Counted from the first letter of the stretch, positions 1 to 12,362 are shown. The stretch: DNA of 64,000 nt from Ancistrus triradiatus (GCA_025084515.1 JAJAGP010000769.1:186001-250000), one strand, 5' to 3'. A program made the numbers and translations. The notes: a model not told the origin generated them from the sequence alone.

Positions 1-139
1 GGAGAACAGATCTCATATCTACTCGTTCACTGGTCAGTCTTTTACTGAAAAACTCTATCCGTACTTCAGTCCACATAACTTCTATCAAGGTCAAAATTTA
101 GCACCACTGATCATCACTCCCGTGTTGAAGGCTCAATGA
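1..139 (+). CDS. 3' end of a bloodthirsty-related TRIM (PRY-SPRY tail), partial at left edge
   Basis: Codons run from base 2 to a TGA at 137-139 and encode the last 45 residues of a B30.2 (PRY-SPRY) domain. The visible sequence includes SHIYSFTGQSFTEKLYPYFS and the tail APLIITPVLKAQ, nearly the same as the C-termini of the minus-strand TRIM genes in this window. It lies on the plus strand, so it is inverted relative to the other copies and marks a change of orientation at the cluster edge. The rest of the gene (RING, B-box, coiled coil, PRY) lies outside the window. By family it would be an E3 ubiquitin ligase whose SPRY domain binds the target. No break is visible in the part present. Confidence 0.85.
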   Translation, partial: ENRSHIYSFTGQSFTEKLYPYFSPHNFYQGQNLAPLIITPVLKAQ

Positions 140-306
140 ATGTTCACCTCAGTGATTCAGTAATTCATGCCAGTCACATGGCATCAGAAGAACATGATCA
201 TAAATGTATTCTGTGCATGCCTACTGAAAATAAAAACTTAAACCTACACTTCATCGTATTATAATGGTATAGTTCTAGCACTGACATGCAGATGTAAGTT
301 TTTTTG

Positions 307-312
307 AATAAA
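307..312 (+). terminator. AATAAA polyadenylation signal of the left-edge TRIM gene
   Basis: A canonical AATAAA lies 168 bases after the TGA of the partial TRIM reading frame, in AT-rich sequence on the same strand. Bases 140-600 hold nothing else I can identify and are read as 3' UTR and flank. Confidence 0.5.
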
Positions 313-593
313 GCATTGCAGAATTGTTCTGTATTAGTGTGTTTAACCTTAAACTGTACTGTTCTTAAGTCAAAATCTGCCTCTCTGATCTGCCCCTTGC
401 TTTACATCAATCAAAGTCATACATTCTGTGGAAATCAATTTTCTGATGTACTGTTAATTACAGCATATTATTCAGTTCTCTGATATTTTGTCTTGATGAG
501 ATATTTACCTTTCAATAAAAATGCCTAACACTGTGAAGCTGATCTCCTTTATGTTTCTTCTTTATGTTTCTCCTGTAAAGTTGGTCTACTTTA

Positions 594-600
<7 letters not shown>

Positions 601-665
<65 letters not shown>

Positions 666-703
666 CATGTATATATACGTATATATATATATATATATAT
701 ATA
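601..703. repeat. (CT)n followed by (TA)n compound microsatellite
   Basis: About 60 bases of CT dinucleotide are followed by GTATATA and an AT run. The Tc1-like element begins directly after a TA at the end of the AT run, consistent with Tc1 preference for TA targets. Confidence 0.9.
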
Positions 704-1230
704 CAGGGGTCAGAAAATGAAACTGAAACACCTGTCATTTTAGTGTGGGAGGTTTCATGGCTAAATTGGACCATCTGGTGGCCAATCTTCATTAATTGCA
801 CATTGCACCAGTAAGAGCAGAGTGTGAAGGTTCAATTAGCAGGGTAAGAGCACAGTTTTGCTCAAAATATTGCAATGCACACAACATTATGCGTGACATA
901 CCAGAGTTCAGATGGTTTGATGAACATGAAAGTGAAGTTGAACATCTCCCATGGCCTGCACAGTCACCAGTTGTATTAGTAAATAGTAAATATAATTTAG
1001 CCACTTGGGGTGTTTTGGAGAAGCGAGTCAGGAAACGGTTTCCTCCACCAGCATCACGTAGTGACCTGGCCACTGTTCTGCAAGAAGAATGGCTTAAAAT
1101 CCCTCTGACCACTGTGGAGGACTTGTATATGTCCAAGACGAATTGACGCTGTATTGGCCGCAAAAGGAGGCCCTACACCATACTAATAAATTATTGTGGT
1201 CTAAAAGGTGTTTCAGTTTCATTGACCAGT
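704..1230 (+). mobile_element. Internally deleted Tc1/mariner-like transposon
   Basis: The element opens with an inverted-repeat-type end (CAGGGGTCAGAAAATGAAAC) after a TA. It closes with GTGTTTCAGTTTCATTG, the near complement of that opening. Inside is the C-terminal catalytic part of a Tc1 transposase, recognisable from FDEHESEVEHLPWPAQSP and, further on, the PRRIDAVLAAKGG-type tail. The N-terminal DNA-binding domain and most of the catalytic core are deleted: the frame jumps from the 5' region straight into the last third. It is therefore non-autonomous. The last TIR bases are degraded, so the right end is approximate. Confidence 0.85.
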
Positions 1231-1289
1231 AACTGTTTATAAATTAGGAATTAACCTTTAGTGTTAGTGTCAACAGGTTGTGACTGGTA

Positions 1290-1520
1290 CATCGTGAGTG
1301 TTATACCAGCAGTCATGGTTATGACCTCTGTGTCATGATATAACCCTAGTTTGCTGTTTAAAAGCCAGCCGGCAGAAATCCATCTAAAAAATGAAATAAT
1401 CCAAACTATTAAATTACACAATCTCTTGTTCATGCTGCATCTACCCAACAAATCTGTGCTTGTTTGAATAGCAAACACTAAATCCTCTTTGTTAACAGCT
1501 TAAAACTTGAACTTTGAGAA
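1290..1520 (-). repeat. Orphan intron 1 and promoter flank of a lost TRIM copy
   Basis: This stretch (GTCATGGTTATGACCTCTGTG, then AAATGAAATAATCCA, then TTAACAGCTTAAAA) matches, in the same orientation, the intron 1 and 5' flank of the TRIM gene at 4735-5110. No RING/B-box exon lies beside it. It reads as the remnant of a further minus-strand TRIM copy whose body is gone, with a Tc1 remnant directly to its left. Bases 1520-2380 hold no gene or repeat that I recognise. Confidence 0.55.
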
Positions 1521-2380
1521 TAAAGTGTTTTCTTTTTCTTCATTTCTTCAATTCTTCATTTATTGTAATGTAATTATAATGTAATAAAATCATGACTGTA
1601 TTGTGCTTCATAAAAAAACTAATGTTGGCGTGTCAGGGGTTCAGATGTGTTATGCTGGTTTTCTAAATACAAACGAGTTACACAACCTTTGCAAATGCAA
1701 ATGCAACCACCAAGAAACCCTGAAGCCTTGCGAGAGAACACTATCCAAAAAGGTCTTCTCTCACATTCAGTAGCATTCAGTTAGTAGTAAATGACTCAAA
1801 CGAGTCAGACTTAACTAGATCAGGATGATTAAAACTACAGTAGTTCGAGTTTCAAAATCAGAAGTAAATATATCTCTCCACTAGGCGGCGCTCACGCTCG
1901 CTCACTTACCTTCCACACCCGCTTCATCCATTTCAAAGCCCACAGACTTTATGGAAGACTTTATACTGTCCATTAAATGCGTTTACGTGCGAAATGACAA
2001 AAGTGGACAAAAAACTGAACTGTATGCTGTAATTAGCAGTAAATCAGTACAGTAAAGCAGTACAGTTCGTGTCCACGGAATGTACGATTTAAAGTTATTT
2101 AAGTTTCTTCATGCAAACCAACAGTAGTAGTGGTTAAAACCGAAATTTAGAGCACAACATAGCGTTAAACTTTATTGTACAATAACAATTAAATGCTTCA
2201 AGAAAAATTCACTGCAATTAAACGCTATCTAACATTAACTAACTAATCGCTATATAACATTAACGCTACTGCTTGTAGTTTAATAGGCATGAATCATGCT
2301 TTATACACACTACAGAACACATCTGTGATCATTTACATTCAATGGAATTCAATTAAGGAATTCCTGAGGTGAAAATTCAT

Positions 2381-4915
2381 TCAGCCTTCGATAATCAGTG
2401 GTGCTGAGTTTCTGCCTCCGTAATTTAAACAAGGACTGAAGTACGGATAGAGTTTCCCGGTGAACGACTGACCGGTGAAAGAGTAGATATGAGATTTGTT
2501 CTCTACATCATAAAAGCAGACCAGACCCTCCTCATAATCCACAAACACCCCGACCTTCTTAGGCTTCTCTTTCAGAGTGAGGAGAATAAAAGTATCATCG
2601 CAGCCCATATAATCATTTCCATTCCTTAGAACCACGGTCCAGAACCCATTCTGAGGTGTCAGCACAGTTTCCCCCTTCCTGTAAACAAACTCTCTGGCCA
2701 CTCCTAAATCCCACTCAGTCTTTCCCTCAATCTGAGACTCGTAGTAAAATCTGCCTGAAGAGAAACCCTGCTTTCCGAGGACGACGGCATAGTAAGAAAA
2801 TCTTTTTGTGATATCGGGGAGATTCTGCATTGTGTCTCCACATGTTACTTGCTTTCCATTATCAGACAGGATGAGATTGGGGTGAGCCGTTTCTGGATCC
2901 AGAGTCACATCCACTGAGAGAGAAAAACACAGTGATATTAGCATCGAATCACTTATTACGCTTAGTGTACTGGTTTACAAAAAGAAAAAAATGACTGTAT
3001 AAAAATTGACAGTTTAGTCAATGACCCCTTTTCCTTGAGTTGAATCTGAAACTCTCTGATGAGGAGGAAACTGAGAAGACTGAAATGGAACCTAGATGAA
3101 CGGGATTCATCGGTTCAGCCCTGGTTCTGTCCAGTCTCATTTGTTTGTTCCTCTAAAATAGGGTTCTGAAATTTAGAACCCTTCTCAGGCAAAGAGGAAT
3201 GAAAAACATGAATCTGCGCTGTACCTGCATACCGCTGAATCCTCTTCAGTTCTGCGGAGACTGATTACAATGAAAGACCACGTGCATTAGATTTTAAAGA
3301 TTTGTACGAACGCAAAATACATATACACCTTCATTGCTTCATGGCAAATAAGCTAACGAAACTTTCTAACCTGTTTCTCTCAACGTCTCATCCTGTACTT
3401 TGCCAAGTTTCTCATTCAGAGTCTCCTGAAGCTGAGACAGAGCTGTTTTTACAGTCTCTGCATTCAGATCAGTGTTGATCCTGATATCGGTCCAGTTCTT
3501 GGTGGATGGATTTTTGCACACTGATGGATAAACCTACAGTAGATCAGGAGAAAGGAGAAATCTCTCAGCATGGAGACTGATACTCTGTGAGGTTCTACAT
3601 TGGTTTTGAGTAGAGAGAGGAACACTGACCTTTAGGAGGTTTAGATGAGCATCATTGTGTAGAAGCTGCTCCAGCTCAACGTCTCTCCTCTTTAGCTCAG
3701 CAATCTCCCGCTCCAGCTCCTTGATGAGTTCTTCAGCCTGTCTCTCTGCTGCTTTCTGCTTCTCCTCCATCATCTCAAGCAGCTCAACCTGACTCTTTTC
3801 AATGCAGCGAATCAGAGAAGCAAAGACTTCAACGCTGTCTGCTTTCTCCTTCTCAGTGTTTCTCTAAATTTTTCATCAAATAAAAACACTTGTGGTCAAA
3901 ACAAGAACTGAAGAATGTACTTGATGTAAAGTAAATCACCCACCTTGCTGAGTTCTGCTGAGCCTTCAATCTCTTGGATTTTCTTCACTTTGTCTCTGAT
4001 GCTTTCCTGAACCTCAGTCTGTGTTTTTTCCAGATTAGTCTTTGGACAAAAAAAACAACATAAAGATTTTGCTCATTGTTACTTTCATTCACACATTGTT
4101 GGTGTTGATGTTATTAAGTATATCACCTTCTTCTCTCCACTCACCTTCTCTACAGGAAAGATGTCATGATTTTTGTGATCTGCTTCAGTACAGAACTGAC
4201 ATACGTATGTCTGATCATCTCTACAGAACATCTCCAGAGGTTTCTCGTGCTTCTGGCATATGTATTCCTCCAAGTTCGCCACTGGGTTTATTACTTTGTG
4301 TTTCTTCAGTTTTTCTACATTATTATGGGGTTCTAGATGAGACTTACAGAAAGTCAGACCACAATTCAAACAGGATTTCAGAGCTTTCTGCTTCTCTTCA
4401 GTACAGATATCACAAAAAAACTCAGGTTTTTCAGCTTGGTTTTTCTTCTTGAAGTGATTCACAACCTCTGTCAACGTTGTATTAATCTCAAGATCAGGTC
4501 TCTTGCTGAATTTCTCGCTACATAATGGACAGGCACATAGTTGACTCCTCTCCCAGCATTGTGTAAGACATTTTTTGCAGAAGTTGTGTCCACAGGGAGT
4601 GGTGATGGGATCGGTGAAGACATCCAGACAGATGGAGCACAGCAACTGATCTTCAGAGAGATGACTGGAGCCTCCAGTAACTGGTTATAGATGAAGGATG
4701 AAAATATTAATATACATTTTTATAGCCTCTAGTGGTGATGATGACATAAGCCTAGTCTGCCATTGAAAATCCAGCCACCAGAAATAGTTCTAAAAAATGA
4801 AATAATCCACAGTAAGTCTGCTGTTCATGTTTAAGCTGTGTAACTTACACAAAGGTGGTTGCTCTATGCTCCATATTCTGCTCTGTCTTGGTAGTTCTGG
4901 TGAAGAGTCTGCCAT
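2381..4915 (-). CDS. Bloodthirsty-related TRIM E3 ubiquitin ligase, copy 2 (complete, 7 exons)
   Basis: Exons on the minus strand are 4849-4915, 4127-4680, 3944-4039, 3630-3863, 3371-3533, 3225-3260 and 2381-2913. Phases join cleanly to 560 residues. Exon 1 gives the leader MADSSPELPRQSR. Exon 2 holds a C3HC4 RING (LLCSICLDVFTDPITTPCGH, then FCKKC and CPLC) at about residues 35-80, followed by two B-box zinc sites (CDIC..C..C and H-C..DH..H) to about residue 200. Exons 3-5 are heptad-rich coiled coil (LLEMMEEKQKAAERQAEELI). Exon 7 is a full PRY-SPRY domain (VTLDPETAHPNL, WDLGVA, VGVFVDYEEGLVCFYDV). By family it transfers ubiquitin and recognises its target through B30.2. The C-terminus is short (PLIIEG) compared with PLIISPVLKTE in sister copies. 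Every splice site is GT-AG. Confidence 0.85.
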
Positions 4916-5629
4916 TTTCTTACCCCTTTCAGTAGGAAATCACACAGTTCAGTTAATGTACCCTACAGAATGAGATGGTGCTGATTGTTGGCATGTTAAT
5001 CTATCATCACAATCTGACTTCCTGCTGTGCTCCATCTAGAAGGCAAATCTGTGCTTGTTTGGACAGCGAATGCTAAATCCTCTTTGTCAACAGCTTAAAA
5101 GTCTGAACTTTAGTATAGTGTTGTAGTGTCTTGTTTTTTATGGAACACTGATCATTACTGCTGCTTTAGATAACAGAAGGTAACATATTATGACCCTGTT
5201 TAAGTGTCTCAGGTTTGGTAAATGAAAAGGCTCTATTTATAGTACAGTAATTGTAATGTTATACTGCATAATCAGTAGCAGTAGCATTATTACCTGATCT
5301 TGCTTTCTCAGTTCTGTTGTAACCTGTAAAGCAGACGATGATAAAACGCATTTATTACTGTTAGAACATCCTAATTTTGCACTTCCTTACTCGGTTTGAG
5401 TTCCACTTTTCAGTTCACCTGTTACTAGTAACTGTAGGTGTGTTTCCCGTAACAATGACACTCCCATTCTGTAGGGATTCTGGACTACATAATGTCTATA
5501 TGCATATTTTTACGTTATTTCATTCAATAATTTTAATCTATTTTCACTATTGTTACTATTCATTACTATATTTACTGTCTGTTAATATATATTTAGCATC
5601 CATTTATTTAAACTTGACTATAACATTTT

Positions 5630-5800
5630 AATTAGATAACGTAAGTTTTGAGTCTTGGTCCTAACAAGGTTTCTTCCTTATAACGTTTAAGAATTTTCCT
5701 TGCCACTGTCACCCTAGGTTTGCTCAATTTGGGATTGGCCTTAGAAATTAGAAGATAACAGAAAAATAAAGCTGCTTTGAGACAATGCTTGACCTTCAAA
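5630..5800. repeat. Dispersed repeat ending in AAAGCTGCTTTGAGACAATG
   Basis: The motif set TTGAGTCTTGGTCC, AAGGTTTCTTCCTTATA, GTCACCCTAGGTTTGCTCAATTTGGG and TAAAGCTGCTTTGAGACAATG recurs at 14690-14890 and, more weakly, at 12885-12920 and 22850-22995. It is a common fish interspersed repeat, probably the tail of a non-LTR or SINE element. I could not define its 5' end. Confidence 0.6.
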
Positions 5801-5865
5801 AATCTAATTAGATCATCATTTTGGTCAAATTAATAAACAGATATATGTGGGGTTCCCAGATAAAC

Positions 5866-6522
5866 ATGTGTTGTGAAGAGCAGACTTTGATAGATCCTTC
5901 TGCACATTTTACTGAACCGTAAACATTCACTGAAGATCTGAGACCTTGCAAAAAACAATAGTTGTGCTGTACCATGTGGTCGACCACTCCTGGGGAGGGA
6001 AACAATGGTCTTGAATTTCCTCCATTTGTACACAATCTGCCTGACTGTGAATTGATGGAGTCCAAACTCTTTAGAGATGGTTTTATAATGTTTTCCAGCA
6101 TGATGAGCATCAACAACTCTTTTTCTGAGGTCCTCAGAAATCTTCTTTGTTCGTGCCATGATACACTTCCACAAATGTGTGTTGTGAAGAGCAGACTTTG
6201 ATAGACTCCTGTTCTTTAAGTAAAACAGGGTGCCCACTCACACCTGATTGTCATCCCATTGATTGAAAACACCTGACTCTAATTTCACCTTCAAATTAAC
6301 TGCTAATCCTAGAGGTTCACATACTTTTTCCACTCACTGATATGTAGTATTGGATCATTTTCCTCAATAAATAAAAGAGAAAGTATATGTTTGTCTCATT
6401 TGTTTAACTGAGTTCTCCTTATCTACTTTCAGGACTTGTAAAATGTGATGATGTTTTAGGTCATATTTATGCAGAAATATAGAAAATTCTAAAGGGTTCA
6501 CAAACTTTCAAGCACCACTGTA
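5866..6522 (-). mobile_element. Tc1-like transposon remnant with HTH-domain coding piece
   Basis: On the minus strand, codons starting near 6159 give MARTKKISEDLRKRVVDAHH, the paired-type helix-turn-helix start of a Tc1 transposase, running to LPRSGRP; the catalytic domain is missing. The right end is the typical Tc1 terminus, AAACTTTCAAGCACCACTG followed by TA. A segment of about 35 bases (TGTGTTGTGAAGAGCAGACTTTGATAGA) occurs twice, at about 5867 and 6178, and marks internal rearrangement. Non-autonomous. Confidence 0.8.
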
Positions 6523-6529
6523 GGTGACA

Positions 6530-6951
6530 GAGGATTAGTCTGTATTCTGAAACTGTTGAAATTCTGTTGTTTTTACTTTTCTTTCTACTGGTTGCTCCGG
6601 TGTTGTCATGTTGTGCAACATTTATCAGATTTCACTGTTAAAACACGACACACAACTCTTAATGGTATTGCATTTTCATTTATTCATTTAGCAGATGATC
6701 TTATACAGAGAAACTTCCAAAACATCTTACAGAATATGAGGAGAAAGCAAGGCAAGTGTGAGTATCAGCATGCACAGTTTCCATAGGGGTTCAAATGGGT
6801 ATTTTTAAAATTTCTGAGATATAAAACATAGACTAGGAAAAATATGAGTTTAGAAACCTTTCCACAGATGTGTTACATAAGATCTAGAGGTTGTTTAACT
6901 TCTCTATAAAATAAACCAGCTACATATTCTGTCTGGAGATGCCTACGTTTC
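6530..6951. repeat. Duplicated 3' flank of TRIM copy 3 (matches 15190-15577)
   Basis: The stretch from TTTTCTTTCTACTGGTTGCT through GATGATCTTATACAGAGAAA to the TRIM stop matches the flank downstream of the next tandem gene nearly base for base. It includes a short tract similar to the ATTTAGCAGA..CTTATCCAGAG head of a fish SINE. It carries the same short plus-strand open frame in both copies, which I do not consider a gene. Confidence 0.7.
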
Positions 6952-9639
6952 CTATAAGGTCAAATGAGAGATGATTAATGGTGCTGAGTTTTCACCTCCA
7001 TGTTCCATGCCAGGACTGAAGTACGGATAGAGTTTCTCAATGAAAGACTGACCAGTGAAAGAGTAGATATGAGATCTGTTCTTCACATCATAAAAGGAGA
7101 CCAGACCCCCCTCATAATCAACAAACACCCTGACTTTCTGGGGCTTCCCTCTCAGAAAGAGGGTGATATAATTAATATCATTGACTTCATAGCCCTTCCC
7201 GTTCTTTAGCTTTATAGTCCAGAATCCAGTCTGAGGTGTTCGTATAATCTCTCCCTTCCTGTTAACAGACTCTCTGGCCACTCCTAACCTCCACTCAGTC
7301 TTATCATCGACCTCTACCTCATAGTAAAATCTCCCTGAGGAGAAACCCTGCTGTCCCAGGACATTAACATAACACGTGAATCTTTTTGGTGTATCAGGAA
7401 GATTCTTCTTCATTTGTCCACATCTCACTTCCTTTCGGTTTTCGGACAGGACGAGACTGGGATGAGCTGTTTCAGGGTCCAGAGTCACATTCACTTCCAC
7501 TAAGAGAAGAGCTCAGTTTGTGATATGATGCTTGGTGATATGTTTATAAGTAAAAAAAAAAACACATTTGCACAAAGTTAGCTATCTACCACAGAATACT
7601 GGAGCTGAAACTAAAAAGTAAAAGTGAGCTCAAAGTGCCGATTTTTGTTTCCAAATCAAACATTCTAAAATAAGTAGATGTTAGGGAGTCTGCATAACAA
7701 AATGTTCATAAAAATTCATAAAATAATTTAATTGTAACCCCTATATGCTGTGGTAGACTCTCAAGCTGTCGGTGATCAAATATTTATGGACCTGACTTTA
7801 CATATGTAGAAGGATTATGCTCATGTTAATGATCTGCAGAATAGAACTTATAACATCACAGATTATGTACAGTAACTCTACCTTTAAATAAAAACAAAAC
7901 CTGCACTGTACCTGCAATCCGCTGAATCCTCTTGAGTTGTGCAGGGGCTGTCGGGGCCAATTTCAATCAAAGAGGATATGCATTTGATTTAAAAAATCAT
8001 GCTTTCTTGTAATCTTTTCATTAGATAAACATCTTCAAATTAGAATTTCACACCTGTTTCTTTCAGCCTCTCGTTCTGCATCTCACAGAGTTTTTCATTC
8101 AAAGTCTTCTGAAGTTTAAGCATAGCGTTGGGCAGCTCCATCACGTTCAGATGAGTATCGATCCCGATATCGGGCCAGTTCTTGGTGGGTGGATTTTTGC
8201 ACGCTGATGGATGAACCTACAGTAGATCAGAAAAAAAGGAGAAATCTCTCAGCATGGAGACTGATGTTCTGTGATGTTCTGCATTGGTTTTGAGCAGAGA
8301 GAGGAACGTTGACCTTTGGGAGGTTTAGATGATCGTCAGTGTGTAGAAGCTGCTCCAGCTCAACGTTTCTTTTGTTAAGCTCATCGATCTCCCACTCCAG
8401 CTCTTTAATGAATCTTTCAGCCTGTCTCTCTGCTGCTTTCTGCTTCACCTCCATCATCTCAAGCAGCTCAGCATGTCTCTTCTCAATGCAACGAATCAGA
8501 GAAGCGAAGAGTTGAGCGCTGTCTGCTTTCTCCTTCTCTGTGTTTTTCTGAATCAAGGAGAAGTTTCACTTTCATCAATTAACAGGTATGCATAAAGTCA
8601 CTTGTGATCGAAATGAAAACTAAATGATGTAAACTAAATCAGGTTTCACTCACTTTGCTGACCTCTACTGAATGTTTGATCTCGTGGATCTTCTTCAGTT
8701 TGTCTCTGATGCGCTGTGTCTTCGCCAGATTAGTTTGTGGGGAAAAAAAGCAAACCAAATATTTATTTTCTATTTCAAGGTGGATTTAATAGTTTCCTTA
8801 AAGATTGTCATTTTTATTATTATTTTTTGTTGCTGTTAATGTTTCTCACCTTCGTCTCTTCACTCAACTTCTCTATAGGCATAATATTGTGATTCTTGTG
8901 ATGTCCCTCAGTGCAGAACTGACAGACATACGTCTGATCATCTCTGCAGAACATCGCCAGAGGTTTCTCGTGGGTTTGGCATATATAGTCTTCCAAGTTC
9001 TTCACAGGGTTTATTACCTTGTGTTTCTTTAGTTTATTAGCATTGTTATGAAGTTCCAGATGAGACCCACAGAAAGTTACACCACAATCCAGACAAGATT
9101 TCAGAGCTTTCTGCTTCTCTGCAGGACAGACATCACAAAGAACTGCAGGTCTGCTAATCTGAATTTTTTTCTTGTAGTGATCTAAAGCCTCTTTCAGCGC
9201 TGTATTAATCTTGAGTTCAGGTCTCTTGCTGAATTCTGCTTTGCATGATGGGCAAACACAATATCGGCTCTTGTCCCAGCAGTCTGTAAGGCAGGTTTTG
9301 CAAAAGTTGTGTCCACACCCAGTGGTAACTGGATTTTTTAACACATCCCGGCAAAGGGAACACAAATGATTTTCAAGCAGGAGGCCACCAGGGCCATGTG
9401 CAGCTACTTGATAGGTGGGGAATGAAAATAGTGGAAGAAAAGGCGTTATGAGTTTTGTACAACTTTTGTACAGGGTCATGCATTGAGTTACTTATATGAG
9501 CAGTCATCATGACCATGACCTCTATGTGCGACGGTCTGTGTTTTAAAATCCAGACAGCAGCAAACGCATAAAACATGTATGAAATGTATAACTTACTAGG
9601 AGGATCTTTTCTTGGTTGTCGTGGTGAAGATTCTGCCAT
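6952..9639 (-). CDS. Bloodthirsty-related TRIM, copy 3, with a displaced exon-3 acceptor
   Basis: Exons are 9597-9639, 8850-9406, 8654-8719 (or to 8734), 8314-8547, 8054-8216, 7912-7947 and 6952-7499. The joined frame is 548 or 553 residues. The leader is MAESSPRQPRKDPP. The RING reads LCSLCRDVLKNPVTTGCGH with the remaining C3HC4 cysteines present. B-box CDVC and H-C pairs, coiled coil (ELLEMMEVKQKAAERQAERF) and PRY-SPRY (VTLDPETAHPSL, WRLGVA, VDYEGGLVSFYDV) follow. Exon 3 is odd. The AG that sister copies use before ACTAATCTG is AA here, so splicing probably moves to the next AG, 15 nt inside (after GCGAAG), which keeps phase 0. This copy has also lost a further 15 nt of exon 3 (TEVQQ in paralogues). 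It is the tandem duplicate of the gene at 15578-17864. Confidence 0.8.
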
Positions 9640-10495
9640 TTCGTTCCACCGTTTTAACTCTTTCTGTACAGAATGAAACAACTCTAATGACCCTTCACTG
9701 CTTCACTTCATTGCAAGAGTTTGTTTTAAAATCTTTACTTAACAGACAGCAAACATGTAAAATCCTCTTTGCTTAACATAACATGCAAGTATGAACCTTT
9801 AAGCATTAAATAATGTACCATTTTGTTGTTATCACTGTTTTACTAGATTGCAGAATGTTCTGCCTACCTTTGGTAATTATGAAAGGTTATATTTTAAAAG
9901 ATAATATCATAAGTAATAACTATAATTATCATCAGAAGATCCTTACCTGGTTTCTTTTTCAGAGAGCAGATGTTGACGCCTGAATGATGAAATACAATGC
10001 AGTGGGAGGTGCGTACCTTTAGTATTTGAACTGTTCGAGCTTCCTAATTTGAGCTTCCTCACTCAGTTTTACTTCCACATATCAGCTTACCTGTTATGGG
10101 TGGGGTTCTCATAAATCAAAAGACCTACTTTTTGCTTATCCAGGTAAAAATACAGGCCTTCAAATTACAAGTCACAGATTTAGGCTCCATCACCTTAATG
10201 ACCTTAAATGTAATAAATCAGAATACCACAGTAACGTACAGTATCGGCAGTAACGTTATAATCTTATAATACGTTCATGTGTCAATACCAAAAGAGTTGG
10301 GGTTAATATGGGTGGAGATCCTGATCTAGATCAGTCAGTTGGTGTCAGAGTATTAATCCAAGTTTTCTTTTGTTTCAAAATAATGACAGTCTCAATATAA
10401 ATGTTGTTTGTTGTTGTCACTGGAATCGCAGAAAACTCCCTGATAGGTTCTCTGGGTCTTCCATTTTCATTAGCCCCAATACAATGGTCACGTAC
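9640..10495. repeat. Duplicated 5' flank of TRIM copies 3 and 4 (matches 17865-18731)
   Basis: Sequence upstream of the copy 3 start, from ATGACCCTTCACTGCTTCAC to CATTAGCCCCAATACAATGGTCA, aligns almost without gaps with 17865-18731. Similarity stops abruptly at 10495 and 18731, which gives the right boundary of a recent segmental duplication. No exon is visible. Bases 10496-10799 are unique AT-rich sequence with nothing recognised. Confidence 0.75.
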
Positions 10496-10799
10496 TAAAG
10501 CTTGAATTCAGGGTTCATCCAGTAGGCCTACTCAAACCTGTACTTGTATAAACAGCAACTCACTTAAATCCTGTTGATTTAAATGAGTAGATCGGCATGT
10601 TGTTAATTCAACAGTTTATGGTACTTTATATGAGAATACCTGTATTTCCAAGTCAAGAAACCCATCACCACAAGGATATTCATTTATATAGTTATAGTTT
10701 ATAATTATATATACAGATTTAGCAGAGTTTCTACCAACAGTTTTACAGAAGTAGCTTATGAAAGGTCGTAGCATATTAAGGGGCTTGACAGACCAGATA

Positions 10800-12362
10800 C
10801 AGTGGTGTGAAAAAGTGTTTGCCCCCTTCCTGATTTTCAATTTTTTGCATGTTTGTCTCACTTAAGAGTTTCGGAACATCAAACCAATTTAAATATTAGT
10901 CAAAGACAATACAAGTAAACACAAAATGCAGTTTTTAAATGAAGGTGTTTAGTATTAAGGGAAAAAAATAAAATCTACATGAAAAGTGATTGCCCCCTAA
11001 ACCTAATAACTGTTTGGGCCACCCTTAGCAGCAACAACTGCAACCAAGCATATGTGTTAACTTGCAATGAGTCTTTTACAGCATTGTGGAGGAATTTTAG
11101 CCACTCATCTGTGCAGAATTGTTGTAATTCAGCCACACTGGAGGGTTTTCCAGCATGAACGCCTTTTTAAGGTCCTGCCACAGCATCTCGATAGGATTCA
11201 GGTCAGGACTTTGACTAGGCCACTCCAAAGTCTTCATTTGGTTTTTCTTCAGCCATTCACAGGTGGACTTGCTGGTGTGTTTTGGATCATTGTCCTGCTG
11301 CAGAACCCAAGTTTGTGTCAGCTTGAGGTCACGAACAGATGGCCGGACATTCTCCCTCAGGATTTTTTGGTAGACAGCAGAATTCATAGTTCCATTTATC
11401 ACAGCAAGTCTTCCAGGTCCTGAAGCAGCAAAACAGCCCCAGAGCATCACACTACCACCACCATATTTTACTGTTGCTACAATGTTCTTTTTCTGAAATG
11501 CTGTGTTACTTTTACTCCAGATGTAATGGGACACACACCTTCCAAAGAGTTCTATCTTCTACCTTCCAAAGAGTTAACCCTAACCCTTCTATCTCGTCAG
11601 TCCCCAGAATGTTTTCCAAAAAGTCTTGGGGATCGTCAAGATGTGTTCTGGAAAAACTGAGATGAACTTTAATGTTCTTTTTGCTCAGCAGTGGTTTTTG
11701 TCTTGGAACTCTGCCATGCAGGCCATTTTGGCACAGTCTCTTTCTTATGGTGGAGGCATGAACACTGACCTTAACTGAGCCAAGTGAGGCCTGCAGTTAT
11801 TTGGATGTTGTTGTGGGGTCTTTTGTGATTTCTTGGATGAGTCGTCGCTGCGCTCTTGGGGAAATTTTGGTCGGCCGACCACTCCTGGTATTTGTGGATA
11901 ATGGCTCTCACTGTGGTTCGCTGGAGTCCCAGAGCTTTAGAAATGGCTTTATAACCCTTTCCAGACTGATAGGTCTCAATTACTTTCTTTATCAATTGTT
12001 CCCGAATTTCTTTGGATCTCGGCATGATGTGTAGCTTTTAAGGATCTTTTGATGTACTTCACTATGTCAGGCAGGTCCTATTTAAGTGATGTCCTGATTG
12101 AGAACAGGTGTGGCAATAATCAGGCCTGGGTGTTGCTAGAGACAGTGAACTCAGGTGTGATAAACCATAGTTATTTTTTAGAGCCATGTAGGTTTGGATT
12201 TTTTTCTCCATTAATAATAAACACCTTCATTTAAAAACTGCATTTTGTGTTGTCTTTAACTAATATTTAAAGTGGTTTGATGTTCTGAAAAACATCTATG
12301 TGTGACAAACATGCAAAAAAATAGGAAATCAGGAAGGGGCCAAACACTTTTTCACACCACTG
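10800..12362 (-). mobile_element. Near full-length Tc1-like transposon, transposase broken
   Basis: Both termini are present as inverted repeats: CAGTGGTGTGAAAAAGTGTT at the left and AACACTTTTTCACACCACTG at the right, each beside a TA. Length is about 1.56 kb, typical of Tc1. On the minus strand the N-terminal HTH part starts near 12025 (MPRSKEIREQLIKKVIE, ALGLQRTTVRAIIHK). The catalytic part runs through about 11534-11100, with GGGSVMLWGCFAASGPGR, the second acidic site in QQDNDPKHTS and the third in SPDLNPIEMLW. These two parts lie in different frames, and the first catalytic region is damaged (GTDEI where WTDET is expected, with a small local duplication of TTTGGAAGGT). It is an inactive copy. 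Confidence 0.92.

Noticed and set aside
796..1146. 116-codon plus-strand frame as a gene
   Set aside because: It is a deletion-joined scrap of Tc1 transposase.
5377..5631. Plus-strand frame with a near-identical partner at 14368-14553
   Set aside because: The pair is explained by the duplicated TRIM flank; the frame is AT-rich, antisense to the cluster, and not maintained to the same end.
6556..6786. Plus-strand frame shared with 15156-15413
   Set aside because: Same explanation: duplicated 3' flank containing a SINE-like head.
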